Positions 1 to 6,242 of a stretch of 8,354 nt of DNA are shown piece by piece. Numbering within the stretch: the stretch's first letter is position 1; the number at the start of each line of letters is the position of its first letter. Both the position numbers and the translations under genes were made by a program. The stretch is taken from NCBI GenBank assembly GCA_015231995.1, contig JADGAO010000149.1, forward strand, positions 1-8,354, read 5' to 3'. The DNA is from Nitrospinota bacterium. GTDB lineage: Bacteria > Nitrospinota_A > UBA7883 > JACRLM01. Under the pieces are notes generated by a model. That model made no database searches. It saw nothing but the letters and a program-made list of their open reading frames with translations, and was not told the DNA's origin.

Positions 1-1
1 A

Positions 2-154
2 ACGATGTGCGGCTACCAGCCGACGGCGCTTGTCATCGAGACGTTGAAACTGTTGGGCGCTACGAAGGCGGAGCTTGTGGAGTATAAGACATCCGGCGAC
101 ACAAGCGGCGACTACACTAGCGTGGTGGGTTATGGAGGGTTGATAATAAGTTGA
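2..154 (+). CDS. MEMO1 family / AmmeMemoRadiSam system protein B, C-terminal fragment
   Basis: This is the 3' end of a gene that begins before the window. Fifty codons are readable, ending in TGA at 152-154. The fragment starts with TMCGYQP, which matches the conserved T-x-C-G-x-x-P segment near the C-terminus of MEMO1 proteins. It continues with a helix (ALVIETLKLLGATKAELVEY), then TSGDTSGDYTSVVGYGGLII, the usual ending of the bacterial family (TSGD.SGDY.SVVGYA). The family has an extradiol-dioxygenase-like fold. In bacteria and archaea it is commonly encoded beside an AMMECR1 protein and a radical SAM protein, and the exact reaction of that trio is not settled. The other two members are not in view and could lie upstream. 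Assignment rests on 50 residues but the motif match is strong. Nothing suggests truncation other than the window edge. Confidence 0.82.
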   Translation, partial: TMCGYQPTALVIETLKLLGATKAELVEYKTSGDTSGDYTSVVGYGGLIIS

Positions 155-170
155 GGGAGGAGTTGATCGT

Positions 171-259
171 TGTCATCCTGAGGGAGCCTCGGCGACCGAA
201 GGAGCAAAGCATAATTGAATATTCTATTTGATAGATTCTTCGCGTTGCTCAGAATGACA
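171..259. repeat. Palindromic intergenic repeat, copy 1 (89 bp)
   Basis: The ends are inverted: TGTCATCCTGAG on the left, and CTCAGAATGACA on the right, which is its reverse complement with one mismatch. The left arm contains the small inverted motif TCGG-CGA-CCGA. The middle is AT-rich. The left arm matches copy 2 (266-354) almost base for base over 33 positions, and both copies are 89 bp long. Similar GTCATnCTGAG...CTCAGAATGAC repeats are common in spacers of many environmental bacterial genomes. Whether they are MITE-like or REP-like is not decided here. Confidence 0.85.
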
Positions 260-265
260 ATGTTT

Positions 266-354
266 TGTCATCCTGAGGGAGCCTCGGCGACCGAAGGATC
301 AAAGTAAAACAGAAAGTTCTAATTGATGGATTCTTCACTTCGCTCAGAATGACA
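266..354. repeat. Palindromic intergenic repeat, copy 2 (89 bp)
   Basis: This is a direct tandem copy of the element at 171-259, only six bases away. It has the same inverted ends (TGTCATCCTGAG / CTCAGAATGACA) and the same length. The central AT-rich part differs between the copies (AAAACAGAAAGTTCTAATTG here), while the arms are conserved. Conserved arms with a drifting centre suggest that the foldback structure is the maintained part. Confidence 0.85.
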
Positions 355-360
355 GACTCT

Positions 361-413
361 GATAGATTCTTCGCAGAGTTTACCCTGAGCGGGGCGAAGG
401 GTTCATAATGACA
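361..413. repeat. Palindromic intergenic repeat, partial copy 3 (right arm)
   Basis: Only the right-hand half is present: GATAGATTCTTCGC, then GAGTTTACCCTGAG, then CGAAGGGTTCATAATGACA. It matches the right arm of the copy at 5969-6080 (GAGTTTACCCTGAG...CGAAGGGCTCAGAATGACA) better than the arms of copies 1 and 2. It therefore represents the longer variant of the right arm, truncated on the left. Confidence 0.75.
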
Positions 414-471
414 ACTTCCGCCCCCCAAAAGAGTGTAAAATCTGACAAAACCTATTCGTGAGGAGTGACCG

Positions 472-2460
472 ATGGATATTCTAGTTTCGTTAGCTCCTGC
501 TTTTGGTATCGGAGGGCTTGGAGTCGCCTTCTGGCTCTATTTTTCCATCGTCCGCCAACCCGATGGGAACGACCGTATGCGCGAAATCGCGGAGATGATC
601 CACTCCGGCGCGATGGTGTTCCTCAAGCGCGAATACATGATCCTGGGGGTGTTCATCGCTGTCGTCTTTATCCTGCTCTCCTTGTTCATCTCCTTCAAGA
701 CTGCGGCGGCTTTTGCCGTCGGCGGCCTGTTCTCCATGACCGCAGGGTACATCGGAATGATGGGCGCCACAAAGGCCAACGTGCGCACGGCGGAGGCGGC
801 CAATCACAGCGGCGTAACGGCCGCGCTTCAGATGGCGTTCTCCGGCGGGGCCATAATGGGCCTTACTGTGGCCAGCCTGGGGCTTTTGGGCGTGAGTGTC
901 TTTTACATCCTATACGTAAAAATGGGTGGCAGTCCGGCTGGCGCCGCCGATATCGCGGGGTTTAGCATGGGCGCGTCGTCCATCGCCCTGTTCGCCCGCG
1001 TGGGTGGCGGCATATACACCAAATCGGCGGACGTCGGTAGCGACCTGGTCGGCAAAATCGAGGCTGGCATACCGGAGGACGACCCACGCAACCCCGGCGT
1101 TATCGCCGACAACGTTGGCGACTGCGTCGGCGATGTGGCGGGTCTGGGCGCGGACATTTACGAATCCTACGTTGGCTCCGTCGTGGCCACTATCACCATC
1201 GGCGCCGTCATGCACCAGATGCAGTACGAATACATGGCCCTTCCCATCATCGTGGCGACGATCGGGCTTGTCGCATCCGTAATGGGCATCGCCTCGATGA
1301 AAATGATGACCAGCCTGAACCCGGCGCAGGTTTTGCGTTACACCCCAATCGTGGCGGCGGTGATAATGCTGGGCGGATCCTGGTTCGTCATATCCTCTCT
1401 GGGGCTTGGCGTTGGCGTCTGGATGGCGCTGATGCTAGGTTGTGTGGCGGGTATCGCAATAGGGTCAATCACGGAGTTCTACACAGGCATCTACGGCCCG
1501 GTTAAAAAACTCGCGTCATCGTCCACCACGGGCGCGGCGACGGTCATCATCAACGGGTTCGCGCTGGCGTTGGAATCCGTGGCGGCGCCGGTGCTGGTCA
1601 TTTGCGCGGCGACATATTTTTCCAACCTGTACGCGGGGCTGTACGGCGTGTCGCTGGCGGCGGTGGGGATGCTGGCCACCGTCGGCATAACCATGAGCGT
1701 GGACGCATACGGGCCGATAGCCGACAACGCCGGGGGCATCTCGGAGATGGCGGAGCTTGGCCCGGAGACTCGCAAGATAACCGACAGCCTCGACGCGCTC
1801 GGCAACACTACGGCGGCTATCGGCAAAGGATTCGCCATAGGGTCTGCGGCGATGACGGCGCTGGCCTTTTTCTCCGCCTATACGGAGACTGTGAAACTTA
1901 AAAGCATCAACCTGATAAACGCCGAAGTGGTGGTGGGGTTGTTCATCGGCGGGATGATACCCTTCCTGATAGCGGCGTTCACGATGACCTCCGTCGGCAA
2001 GGCGGCGATGGCGATGGTGGAGGAGATACGCAGGCAGTTCCGCGAGATACCGGGCCTGATGGAAGGCACGGGCAAACCCGATTCGGCCAAGTGCGTGGAC
2101 ATCGCAACGCAGGCGGCGTTAAGGGAGATGATACTGCCCGGCATCTTGGCGGTAGTCGCTCCGCTCATCGTAGGCGCGCTATTGGGCGCGGAGGGGCTAG
2201 GCGGGATGTTGGCTGGGGCGACGGTGACAGGCGTGTTGATGGCGCTCCTGATGGCCAATGGCGGCGGCGCGTGGGATAACGCAAAGAAGTATATCGAATC
2301 CGGCGCGTTTGGCGGCAAAGGCTCCGACGCTCACAAGGCGGCGGTTGTCGGCGATACCGTGGGCGACCCGTTCAAAGACACCTCCGGCCCGGCGATGAAC
2401 ATACTCATAAAGCTGATGTCCATTATCAGCCTGGTGATCGCGCCGCTGTTGATTAGTTGA
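472..2460 (+). CDS. hppA: Membrane-bound K+-dependent pyrophosphatase, Na+- or H+-pumping
   Basis: This integral membrane enzyme hydrolyses pyrophosphate and uses the energy to pump Na+ or H+ across the cytoplasmic membrane. Its 662 residues fit the short bacterial form with about 16 membrane helices. Family landmarks are intact. They include DVGSDLVGKIE (187-197), the acidic EDDPRNP (202-208) and DNVGDCVGDVAGLGAD (213-228), which bind Mg-pyrophosphate. DNAGGISEMAEL, GGAWDNAKKYIE and the C-terminal GDTVGDPFKDTSGP follow. The motif GNTTAAIGKG (444-453) has Ala448 where K+-independent enzymes carry Lys, so this one should need K+. Glu231 in GADIYESYVG matches the coupling Glu of Thermotoga maritima Na+-PPase, but some bacterial H+ pumps share it, so ion choice is open. 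The ATG at 472 is supported by GAGGAG six bases upstream and by an N-terminus that starts directly in the first helix. The gene stands alone and converges on aclBA across a shared terminator. Confidence 0.96.
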   Translation: MDILVSLAPAFGIGGLGVAFWLYFSIVRQPDGNDRMREIAEMIHSGAMVFLKREYMILGVFIAVVFILLSLFISFKTAAAFAVGGLFSMTAGYIGMMGATKANVRTAEAANHSGVTAALQMAFSGGAIMGLTVASLGLLGVSVFYILYVKMGGSPAGAADIAGFSMGASSIALFARVGGGIYTKSADVGSDLVGKIEAGIPEDDPRNPGVIADNVGDCVGDVAGLGADIYESYVGSVVATITIGAVMHQMQYEYMALPIIVATIGLVASVMGIASMKMMTSLNPAQVLRYTPIVAAVIMLGGSWFVISSLGLGVGVWMALMLGCVAGIAIGSITEFYTGIYGPVKKLASSSTTGAATVIINGFALALESVAAPVLVICAATYFSNLYAGLYGVSLAAVGMLATVGITMSVDAYGPIADNAGGISEMAELGPETRKITDSLDALGNTTAAIGKGFAIGSAAMTALAFFSAYTETVKLKSINLINAEVVVGLFIGGMIPFLIAAFTMTSVGKAAMAMVEEIRRQFREIPGLMEGTGKPDSAKCVDIATQAALREMILPGILAVVAPLIVGALLGAEGLGGMLAGATVTGVLMALLMANGGGAWDNAKKYIESGAFGGKGSDAHKAAVVGDTVGDPFKDTSGPAMNILIKLMSIISLVIAPLLIS

Positions 2461-2525
2461 GTAGTAGGGGCGAACCTGCGTGCTCGCCCCCGTAAATTGG
2501 GGCAGACACATAGGTCTGCCACTAC
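2461..2525. repeat. Two-hairpin intergenic repeat after the pyrophosphatase gene
   Basis: This 65-base stretch begins one base after the pyrophosphatase stop codon. Its ends are inverted (GTAGT at 2461-2465, ACTAC at 2521-2525). It holds two internal stems: GGGGCGA (2467-2473) with TCGCCCC (2484-2490), and GGCAGAC (2501-2507) with GTCTGCC (2514-2520). Neither stem is followed by a T-run, so it is not an intrinsic terminator by itself. It is unrelated in sequence to the 89-bp repeats. Similar GTAGGGGCGA and GGCAGACACATAGGTCTGCC units occur dispersed in other bacterial genomes, so it is probably a repeat family member. Confidence 0.65.
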
Positions 2526-2555
2526 ACGATGATTTCAAACCGCTCGGCGTAACAA

Positions 2556-2596
2556 AAAAGGCCGTCTCTCGTGTGAGAGACGGCCTTTTCTTTTTT
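2556..2596. terminator. Bidirectional intrinsic terminator between hppA and aclA
   Basis: An 11-bp perfect stem, GGCCGTCTCTC (2560-2570) with GAGAGACGGCC (2575-2585), closes a GTGT loop. It is flanked by an A-run on the left (2554-2559) and TTTTCTTTTTT on the right (2586-2596). Read either way it gives a GC-rich hairpin followed by a U-run. It lies between the convergent stop codons of the pyrophosphatase gene (2460) and aclA (2608), so it should end both transcripts. Confidence 0.93.
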
Positions 2597-2607
2597 AAAA
2601 CGTAACG

Positions 2608-4440
2608 TTACTTCTTCCGTTCCGGGACTTCGCGGCGCGCCGGTGTGGCGAAGTTGACCAAGTAGTTGTACATCCTGATCAGCCTGCTTCCCTCGCGGTT
2701 CTGGTCTATCCAGTGGCCTATCATGCCGATAGTCCGCGCCAGTATGAAGAAGCCGTTGAGCGAATCAGCCGCAAATCCCATATCCGTCAACACGCAGGCG
2801 ATACAGCCGTCCACGTTGAGGATAAGAGTGTCTTTCTTCGCGGTTGTGACCGCTTCCACGGCAAGCGCGTAATCGAGATGCGGGGAGCGAAGCCCCAGGT
2901 CTTTCACGCACTTTTTCAACTCCGCAACGCGTTTGTCGGGGTTCCTCAACGACTTGACCCTGTGGCCGATGCCCGGCACGGGGCCGACGTTCTTCTTCAT
3001 GTATTCGAGGAAGCCCGGTATGTCGTTGGGGTAGTTGACCAGCCCGTAATGGAACCATTTGGAGGCGTCCGTCACGGCGCCGCCGAAGCGTGGGCCGATC
3101 ATGATAAGGCCGGCGGCCACCGACTGCGAAAGCCCGATTCCCGCGCACGCGGCGATAATCGTGCCCAACGCGCCAGAGACGCACGGGCCATGATCCGCCG
3201 ACAACATGATGATGCGTTTGATGACTTCCGCCTCTTTGTCGGTAGGCAGTTTTTTGTTCCACAAAATGCCTATGACATGCGATATGTCGTAGCCTTTGTT
3301 GATAAGGTCGGACGCGGGGTAGCCGCAATACAAAGGCTCGTCGCCCCTGTCGTCGGAGATGGTGGTCTTGAACAGCGGTTGCACCATGACCTCGCCCTTG
3401 CCGATGACCTCTTCGACTTTCCTCGGCAGGTCGGGCAGTTGCGAGAAAGGCACGTCCTCGATCGGCTTGATCTGGCCTGCGGACTTCAGATCCTCGTAAA
3501 GCTGTTTAATCGTCGGCCCAAGGTCGCCGAATGTGGGCGGGACGATGGCCCCGGCTTTTATCAGCTTGTCGGACTTGGCGCGGGCCGAACCCTCGCCGTG
3601 CAATCCTTCTTTGGCTCCGGCGTGGCCGAACTTCATGCCCTTGGGGAGCTTCTCCTGGCAATAACCGGAGACGACGCCGATCAGCTTTATCCTGCGGGGT
3701 TTGGCGGCGTACCATTCCGCCGCCTTGTCCTCCAGGTCTCCGCCCATCTCGCCGACGATGATGACCGCCTTGGTCTCCGGGTCTTTCTCGAACAGGTCGA
3801 GGTAGGTGATGAAATCCGTCACCGGGTAAGCGTCGCCGCCCACGCCGATGGTGGTGGTCACGCCGTCGGCGAACTGGGAGACGAGCCACATGATCTCGTT
3901 GGAAAGGCCGCCGGACTTGGTGATGACGCCAAACGACCCTGGCCTGTAGAGCTTCGAGAGCTTAAGGTTCGTGTACTCGCCGCCGATGACGCCAAGCCTG
4001 CATTTGCCGGCGGAGAACACGCCGATGGACGACGGGCCGTTGAGTATTTTGCCGAGGCGTTTTGAATTTTTGATCAAAAGCTTCGCGTCTTTTTCTGGAA
4101 CGCCTTCGGTTATCATCGAGACGAACTTTATGTTCGGGTTCTCCAACGCTTCCATAGAAGCGGCGTAAGCGCGGTTGGCGCCGATATAGATCAGCGCCGT
4201 GTTGGTCTCGGGATGATGATCCGTGGCTTCCTTGACGGACTTGTAAATGGGCACGGCCAGGAATTGCGAACCGTAAGGTATCTCCGCAGTCTTGCCAGCG
4301 TCCGGCGGATAGACGAACGCCGTAACGTGGCACTGGAGACTTGCAAGGTAGCAAAACTCAGCCATCCTCTTGGCGGCGTTAACGCCGGGAACCCCGCCGA
4401 TTATGACGACTCTTGTTTTTTCGTCGGCTATTATGCTCAT
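2608..4440 (-). CDS. aclA: ATP-citrate lyase, large (alpha) subunit with citryl-CoA lyase domain
   Basis: This subunit works with AclB to cleave citrate, using ATP and CoA, into acetyl-CoA and oxaloacetate in the cytoplasm. Its 610 residues are close to the Chlorobium AclA size (about 608). The N-terminal part (1-330) is like the succinyl-CoA synthetase alpha subunit, with a CoA-binding Rossmann region (VVIIGGVPGV, 11-20) and KSGGLSNE (175-182). FGHAGA (271-276) carries His273, the expected phosphohistidine. The C-terminal part (about 350-610) is citrate-synthase-like: SADHGPCVSGA (414-424), RFGGAV (451-456), GIGHRVKSLRNPD (490-502, catalytic His493) and LNVDG (541-545, catalytic Asp544). All key residues are present. 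The ATG at 4440 lies two bases after the aclB stop, with GGGGAGG inside the end of aclB acting as Shine-Dalgarno, so the two genes are probably translationally coupled. Transcription ends at the terminator at 2556-2596. The two-gene form of the enzyme is typical of reductive TCA cycle bacteria. Confidence 0.95.
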   Translation of the reverse strand: MSIIADEKTRVVIIGGVPGVNAAKRMAEFCYLASLQCHVTAFVYPPDAGKTAEIPYGSQFLAVPIYKSVKEATDHHPETNTALIYIGANRAYAASMEALENPNIKFVSMITEGVPEKDAKLLIKNSKRLGKILNGPSSIGVFSAGKCRLGVIGGEYTNLKLSKLYRPGSFGVITKSGGLSNEIMWLVSQFADGVTTTIGVGGDAYPVTDFITYLDLFEKDPETKAVIIVGEMGGDLEDKAAEWYAAKPRRIKLIGVVSGYCQEKLPKGMKFGHAGAKEGLHGEGSARAKSDKLIKAGAIVPPTFGDLGPTIKQLYEDLKSAGQIKPIEDVPFSQLPDLPRKVEEVIGKGEVMVQPLFKTTISDDRGDEPLYCGYPASDLINKGYDISHVIGILWNKKLPTDKEAEVIKRIIMLSADHGPCVSGALGTIIAACAGIGLSQSVAAGLIMIGPRFGGAVTDASKWFHYGLVNYPNDIPGFLEYMKKNVGPVPGIGHRVKSLRNPDKRVAELKKCVKDLGLRSPHLDYALAVEAVTTAKKDTLILNVDGCIACVLTDMGFAADSLNGFFILARTIGMIGHWIDQNREGSRLIRMYNYLVNFATPARREVPERKK

Positions 4441-4442
4441 GT

Positions 4443-5648
4443 CTAGTTGCCCTCCCCTTTCAGCGCGAACTTCACGATGTCAGTAAGGGGCGTGTAACGG
4501 TCGAAAACGTGAATGTCGAACCCCTCGTCCGCAAGCCTTCGCATAAATTCCAGTCCCACAGCTTCATTCGGGCCGCCACGACGAACCCATATCTTCACCC
4601 CTTCGAGCTTCCCCTCGGACTTGGCCTTGCGGAACGCGGCGATGATGCCGGTGAACGTGGCCTTGACGTCGGTGAAGTTGGCTATCGCGCCGCCGACGAT
4701 GATGTGCTTTATCCCCGGAAGGGAACACACCTTGTCCGTAAGCGCTTCCACCGCCCAGGCTGGGGGATCGCCGGAATATTCCGCGTAGTTGGCAAGCGTG
4801 CCGCCGAGATTGACCACCGCGTCCGAATAAAAGACCGACGCGCCGCCGCCAGCGGGCAGAAGGGCAACTTCGCCGCCGGGTATCTCTATGAGCTTCACGG
4901 AGCCTTTAACCCTGCTGTCTATTTCCAGAATCGCCTTCTCGTCCTCGGTGTAGGCCCTGCCGAACTCGGAGGCGAAAGAGAAGTTCCAGTCCGGGTGGCG
5001 GAACCTCGCGTCGTTGTCGAGCAGGATGACCGCGTCGAGGGCGCAAAGCTTGCCGTCGGCCGGATTGATGGTTAGCGGGTTTATCTCCATGTAAGTGCCG
5101 TCTTCGTTGTCGTAACACTCGAACAGGCGGGAGGCGAACTTTTTCATCTTCTCGACCATGTCGCCCTTGAAGCCGGCGTCTTTGGCGAGCTTCTCGAGGC
5201 TTTCGTCGGAAGGCTTGTCGCCGACTTCCACCGATATTCTTTTTACCTTCTCCCAGTTGGACTCGACCTCTATGCCGCCGAACTGGGCCATAAGTATCTG
5301 CGCGCCTTCACGAGTGGATGTGACGGCCAGATAATATTCTTCTTTGTGCGGGATCATCTCCGAGATGATGACCTGGGAGATGATCAGGCCGTTGACGTCG
5401 CGCCCAAGCATCTCTTTGGCCGCCTTGCCGACGCCGTCAATGTCCAGGTCGATCTTGACCAGTCCCAGCTTCATCCGCGAACCCAACGCCTCGTGAGCCT
5501 TCACCACCATCTTGCTTTCCCTCATCCACCTGTTGGAGTGGACGAGCGACTCCAACTGGTCGACAGTGGAAATGACGGTGTGATGGGGCGTGTAAATTCC
5601 CCATTTATTGAAAAGCTCCATTCCGGGGCCTTCCAGAACTTTACCCAT
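4443..5648 (-). CDS. aclB: ATP-citrate lyase, small (beta) subunit, ATP-grasp
   Basis: AclB (401 residues; about 398 in Chlorobium) supplies the ATP-grasp half of ATP-citrate lyase and phosphorylates the catalytic His of AclA. It resembles the N-terminal half of animal ACLY and the succinyl-CoA synthetase beta subunit. Visible landmarks are KLGLVKIDLDIDGV (60-73), EYYLAVTSTREG (104-115) and the metal/ATP motif MEINPLTI (187-194). The citrate-binding part carries AGGGASVFYSD (266-276), YAEYSGDPP (288-296), GGAIANFTDV (319-328) and RRGGPNEAVGLEF (356-368). Each has a clear counterpart in ACLY. The ATG at 5648 has an ideal AGGAGGG Shine-Dalgarno (5660-5654) five bases upstream. The order aclB then aclA matches the known bacterial operon. 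Together they provide the defining enzyme of the reductive TCA cycle. The cycle direction cannot be proved from these genes alone, because a citrate-cleaving enzyme could also supply cytosolic acetyl-CoA. Confidence 0.95.
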   Translation of the reverse strand: MGKVLEGPGMELFNKWGIYTPHHTVISTVDQLESLVHSNRWMRESKMVVKAHEALGSRMKLGLVKIDLDIDGVGKAAKEMLGRDVNGLIISQVIISEMIPHKEEYYLAVTSTREGAQILMAQFGGIEVESNWEKVKRISVEVGDKPSDESLEKLAKDAGFKGDMVEKMKKFASRLFECYDNEDGTYMEINPLTINPADGKLCALDAVILLDNDARFRHPDWNFSFASEFGRAYTEDEKAILEIDSRVKGSVKLIEIPGGEVALLPAGGGASVFYSDAVVNLGGTLANYAEYSGDPPAWAVEALTDKVCSLPGIKHIIVGGAIANFTDVKATFTGIIAAFRKAKSEGKLEGVKIWVRRGGPNEAVGLEFMRRLADEGFDIHVFDRYTPLTDIVKFALKGEGN

Positions 5649-5766
5649 GGGAACCCTCCTAAGATTTCGGTTAGCGCGCCGACCCTGTCGCTATTGCGGC
5701 CTTTTGGCAGGCGTCTTTTCCGTTTCTAGTCAGCCGCGTTATACGCGCTGTCTGGCGTAGGAATGG

Positions 5767-5812
5767 AAAAAACGCGCCTGATGAAAAACCACGGGATCGC
5801 AACCCCGGCGCG
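5767..5812 (-). terminator. Terminator-like hairpin at the start of the aclBA leader (possible attenuator)
   Basis: Read on the minus strand, CGCGCC (5812-5807) can pair with GGCGCG (5778-5773), which is followed at once by six T residues (5772-5767). The 28-nt loop contains a small GGG/CCC stem. The hairpin would begin within a few bases of the predicted transcription start, ahead of aclB. A GC stem plus U-run is the form of an intrinsic terminator, so it may attenuate the operon. The stem is short and the loop long, so this is tentative. Confidence 0.3.
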
Positions 5813-5821
5813 ATTGGGTAA

Positions 5822-5849
5822 TTTATCGCGGGTAATAGAGGAATGTCAA
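5822..5849 (-). promoter_or_regulatory. Predicted sigma70-type promoter of aclBA
   Basis: On the minus strand a perfect -35 TTGACA (5849-5844) is followed after 16 bases by GATAAA (5827-5822), which matches four of six -10 positions. Transcription would start near 5815, giving a leader of about 165 nt before aclB. No competing promoter of similar quality is visible closer to the gene. A TATAAC at 5743-5738 lacks a good -35. Confidence 0.5.
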
Positions 5850-5862
5850 TGATACTCATCGA

Positions 5863-5887
5863 AAAAAGCCATGTTTTTTGGCTTTTT
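5863..5887. terminator. AT-rich terminator-like hairpin upstream of the aclBA promoter
   Basis: AAAAAGCCA (5863-5871) pairs with TGGCTTTTT (5879-5887) around a seven-base loop. The A- and T-runs give it the look of a weak two-way terminator. It lies just upstream of the aclBA -35 and could shield that promoter from transcripts coming from the right. Only four of the nine pairs are in the GCCA/TGGC core, so it may be weak. Confidence 0.35.
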
Positions 5888-5932
5888 ATGGCCGGGGCTC
5901 CTGATTATGTTTCCCGCCGTCCTCCTTTATCG

Positions 5933-6117
5933 AAGAGACCTTTGCGCAACCAAACGATTTCCGTATTTTGTCATCCTGAGGGAGCCTCGGCGAGCGAAGG
6001 ATCGAAGTAAAACAGAATATTCTATTTGATGGATTCTTCGCGGAGTTTACCCTGAGTCCTTCGAAGGGCTCAGAATGACAATGGTTGCGAACGCAAAGGG
6101 TTATGCAAAAGTCTCTT
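5933..6117. repeat. Outer inverted repeats enclosing palindromic repeat copy 4
   Basis: The 89-bp-type repeat here sits inside further inverted sequences. AAGAGAC (5933-5939) is matched by GTCTCTT (6111-6117), and CGCAACC (5945-5951) by GGTTGCG (6083-6089). The right side also holds GTTATGCAAAAG (6099-6110), which resembles the inverse of CTTTGCGCAAC on the left. The result is a nested foldback of about 185 bp. It could be a non-autonomous element with degenerate ends or two repeat families stacked together. No open reading frame of note lies inside. Confidence 0.5.
5969..6080. repeat. Palindromic intergenic repeat, copy 4 (112 bp, long form)
   Basis: The left arm TGTCATCCTGAGGGAGCC and the following CGAAGGATC match copies 1 and 2. 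The right end CTCAGAATGACA is the inverted partner. It is longer than copies 1 and 2 because the right arm has an extra GAGTTTACCCTGAGTCC. This creates a second palindrome, CTGAGTCCTTCGAAGGGCTCAG, written here in two parts: CTGAGTCCTTC and GAAGGGCTCAG. The partial copy at 361-413 shares this long form. Confidence 0.85.
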
Positions 6118-6170
6118 TGTCAAAGGGGAAACTCTCGTTTTACGCGTTGCTTTTTTGTTTTACTTCTTAA

Positions 6171-6199
6171 TTGACTTGAAAAAAACAATTCAATATAAT
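6171..6199 (+). promoter_or_regulatory. Near-consensus sigma70-type promoter of the exported-protein pair
   Basis: TTGACT (6171-6176) and TATAAT (6194-6199) are separated by exactly 17 bases. That is five of six plus six of six matches at the ideal spacing, in a strongly AT-rich stretch. Transcription would start near 6206, leaving a leader of about 37 nt before the ATG at 6243. This is the best promoter in the window and predicts strong constitutive expression. Confidence 0.8.
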
Positions 6200-6242
6200 T
6201 GGAATTATTTTAAATAAAACTATTTCTATATCTAAGGGTGCC

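Larger units (their letters stand above)
155..471. other. Intergenic spacer filled with palindromic repeats
   Basis: This 317-base spacer lies between the MEMO1-family gene and the pyrophosphatase gene. I find no coding sequence in it. Most of it is taken up by two full copies and one partial copy of an imperfect palindromic repeat (171-259, 266-354, about 361-413). The remaining 58 bases before the start codon should hold the pyrophosphatase promoter. A TAAAAT at 436-441 could be a -10 element, but no convincing -35 lies 16-18 bases upstream of it, so I do not call a promoter. A Shine-Dalgarno sequence (GAGGAG, 460-465) lies six bases before the ATG at 472. Confidence 0.75.
5649..6242. other. 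Divergent spacer between aclBA and the exported-protein operon
   Basis: This 594-base spacer has no convincing gene. A 62-codon minus-strand frame (5859-5671) shows no family features and lies over the aclB leader. From left to right it holds the aclB Shine-Dalgarno (5654-5660), a leader hairpin (5767-5812) and the aclBA promoter (5822-5849). An AT-rich hairpin follows (5863-5887), then the palindromic repeat complex (5933-6117) and the plus-strand promoter (6171-6199). Bases 6120-6240 are markedly more AT-rich than the coding regions, as expected for a strong promoter. Confidence 0.75.

Noticed and set aside
171..413. Possible CRISPR array because of evenly placed repeats.
   Set aside because: The units are 89-bp imperfect palindromes separated by six bases, with no 25-40 bp spacers and no cas genes nearby.
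436..441. TAAAAT as the -10 element of a pyrophosphatase promoter.
   Set aside because: No acceptable -35 lies 16-18 bases upstream, so it is too weak to list as a promoter.
2713..4065. A 450-codon open frame on the plus strand opposite aclA.
   Set aside because: It lies entirely antisense to a gene with complete catalytic motifs. It is Arg/Asp/Gly/Ala/Val-rich with no family motif, as expected for a shadow frame in GC-rich DNA.
4413..5075. A 220-codon open frame on the plus strand opposite aclB.
   Set aside because: It is antisense to aclB, with no recognisable domain, no promoter and no ribosome site. It is a shadow frame.
5671..5859. A 62-codon minus-strand frame upstream of aclB.
   Set aside because: It has no ribosome site or family features. 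It overlaps the predicted aclBA promoter and leader hairpin, which explain the region better.
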